From assembly GCA_946497905.1 (NCBI GenBank), contig CAMMMI010000091.1, positions 1 through 6,069 of the forward strand: DNA of 6,069 bases. The letters run 5' to 3'. Below, piece after piece: positions 5,972 to 6,069 of the stretch. The stretch comes from an uncultured Clostridium sp. (GTDB lineage: Bacteria; Bacillota; Clostridia; TANB77; CAG-508). A program made the translations under genes and the position numbers. The notes under the pieces were generated by a model that did not search any database, was not told the DNA's origin, and saw nothing but the letters and a program-made list of their open reading frames with translations. Position 1 is the stretch's first letter. The number at the start of each line of letters is the position of its first letter.

Positions 5972-6069
5972 TTATTTGCTCAAATATTTTTTTATTTCTT
6001 GATATATTTCTTCATGTATATCTTCAATTGTTCTTATCTTTTCATCTCTTACACATTGAATTTCTTTCC
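5972..6069 (-). CDS. C-terminal fragment of an unidentified protein (possibly nucleotide kinase)
   Basis: An open minus-strand frame enters from the right edge and ends with TAA at 5974-5972. The visible tail ends in CVRDEKIRTIEDIHEEIY followed by a lysine-rich helix (QEIKKYLSK). The pattern 'short basic strand, then T/S-I-E-x-I/V-H-x-E-I/V helix' is like the last strand and helix of thymidylate kinases, but 32 residues are too few to be sure. The charged, helical composition and A-rich codons match the other genes here. No convincing terminator follows. The stretch 5868-5971 between its stop and the RNA promoter shows only a weak 5-bp dyad. Confidence 0.6.
   Translation of the reverse strand, partial: KEIQCVRDEKIRTIEDIHEEIYQEIKKYLSK

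Noticed and set aside
1..6069. tRNA genes, CRISPR arrays, complete insertion sequences
   Set aside because: I saw no cloverleaf with GGTTCGAATCC-type T arm, no regularly spaced repeats and no transposase frame on either strand.

Overview
The window is very AT-rich DNA with dense, strongly A-biased coding on one strand. Every gene I can support lies on the minus strand. The gene families (a RelA/SpoT-type synthetase, an AAA-ATPase/PD-(D/E)XK protein common in gut clostridia, a clostridial-type DinB, a CNNM/CorB-like membrane protein), the strong AGGAGG ribosome binding sites and the A-type promoters point to a low-GC Firmicute, most likely a gut or rumen clostridium. TGA is used as a stop (SDR gene), so the standard bacterial code applies. 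This assignment is inferred from the sequence alone.

Layout in transcription order, right to left. (1) The C-terminal tail of an unidentified protein, possibly a nucleotide kinase, ends at 5972. (2) From about 5831 down to 5234 there is no gene. Instead there is a promoter, about 600 nt of highly structured sequence whose two ends pair with each other, and a U-run. I read this as a large structured non-coding RNA. (3) A small four-helix membrane protein (5156-4596) has its last residues encoded by a GC-rich inverted repeat. (4) A short-chain dehydrogenase (4534-3764). (5) A Y-family DNA polymerase, dinB (start 3723 or 3750, end 2506). It has a consensus TTGACA-17-TATAAT promoter, and a LexA-like SOS box fills the start of the spacer. 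(6) An AAA-ATPase-like/PD-(D/E)XK protein (2251-569) has a TTG start, its own promoter and a terminator at 470-433. (7) A block of stacked inverted repeats (276-438). (8) The N-terminus of a small alarmone synthetase, which runs off the left edge from 191.

The membrane protein and the SDR are close enough to share a transcript. dinB lies 13 nt after the SDR (counted to its upstream ATG) but has its own, probably damage-inducible, promoter, whose -35 box overlaps the SDR stop codon. The AAA-ATPase gene looks like an independent unit. No shared pathway links the genes.

The most interesting item is the ~600-nt RNA. It has a nested terminal stem of about 19 bp, at least eight internal helices, two GNRA tetraloops, a possible pseudoknot, a hairpin with a self-complementary GGCC loop and a 12-nt palindrome. 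Its size, end-to-end pairing and host type resemble the ornate large RNAs of Firmicutes (ROOL, OLE, GOLLD). ROOL is my first guess, but I could not check any class model.
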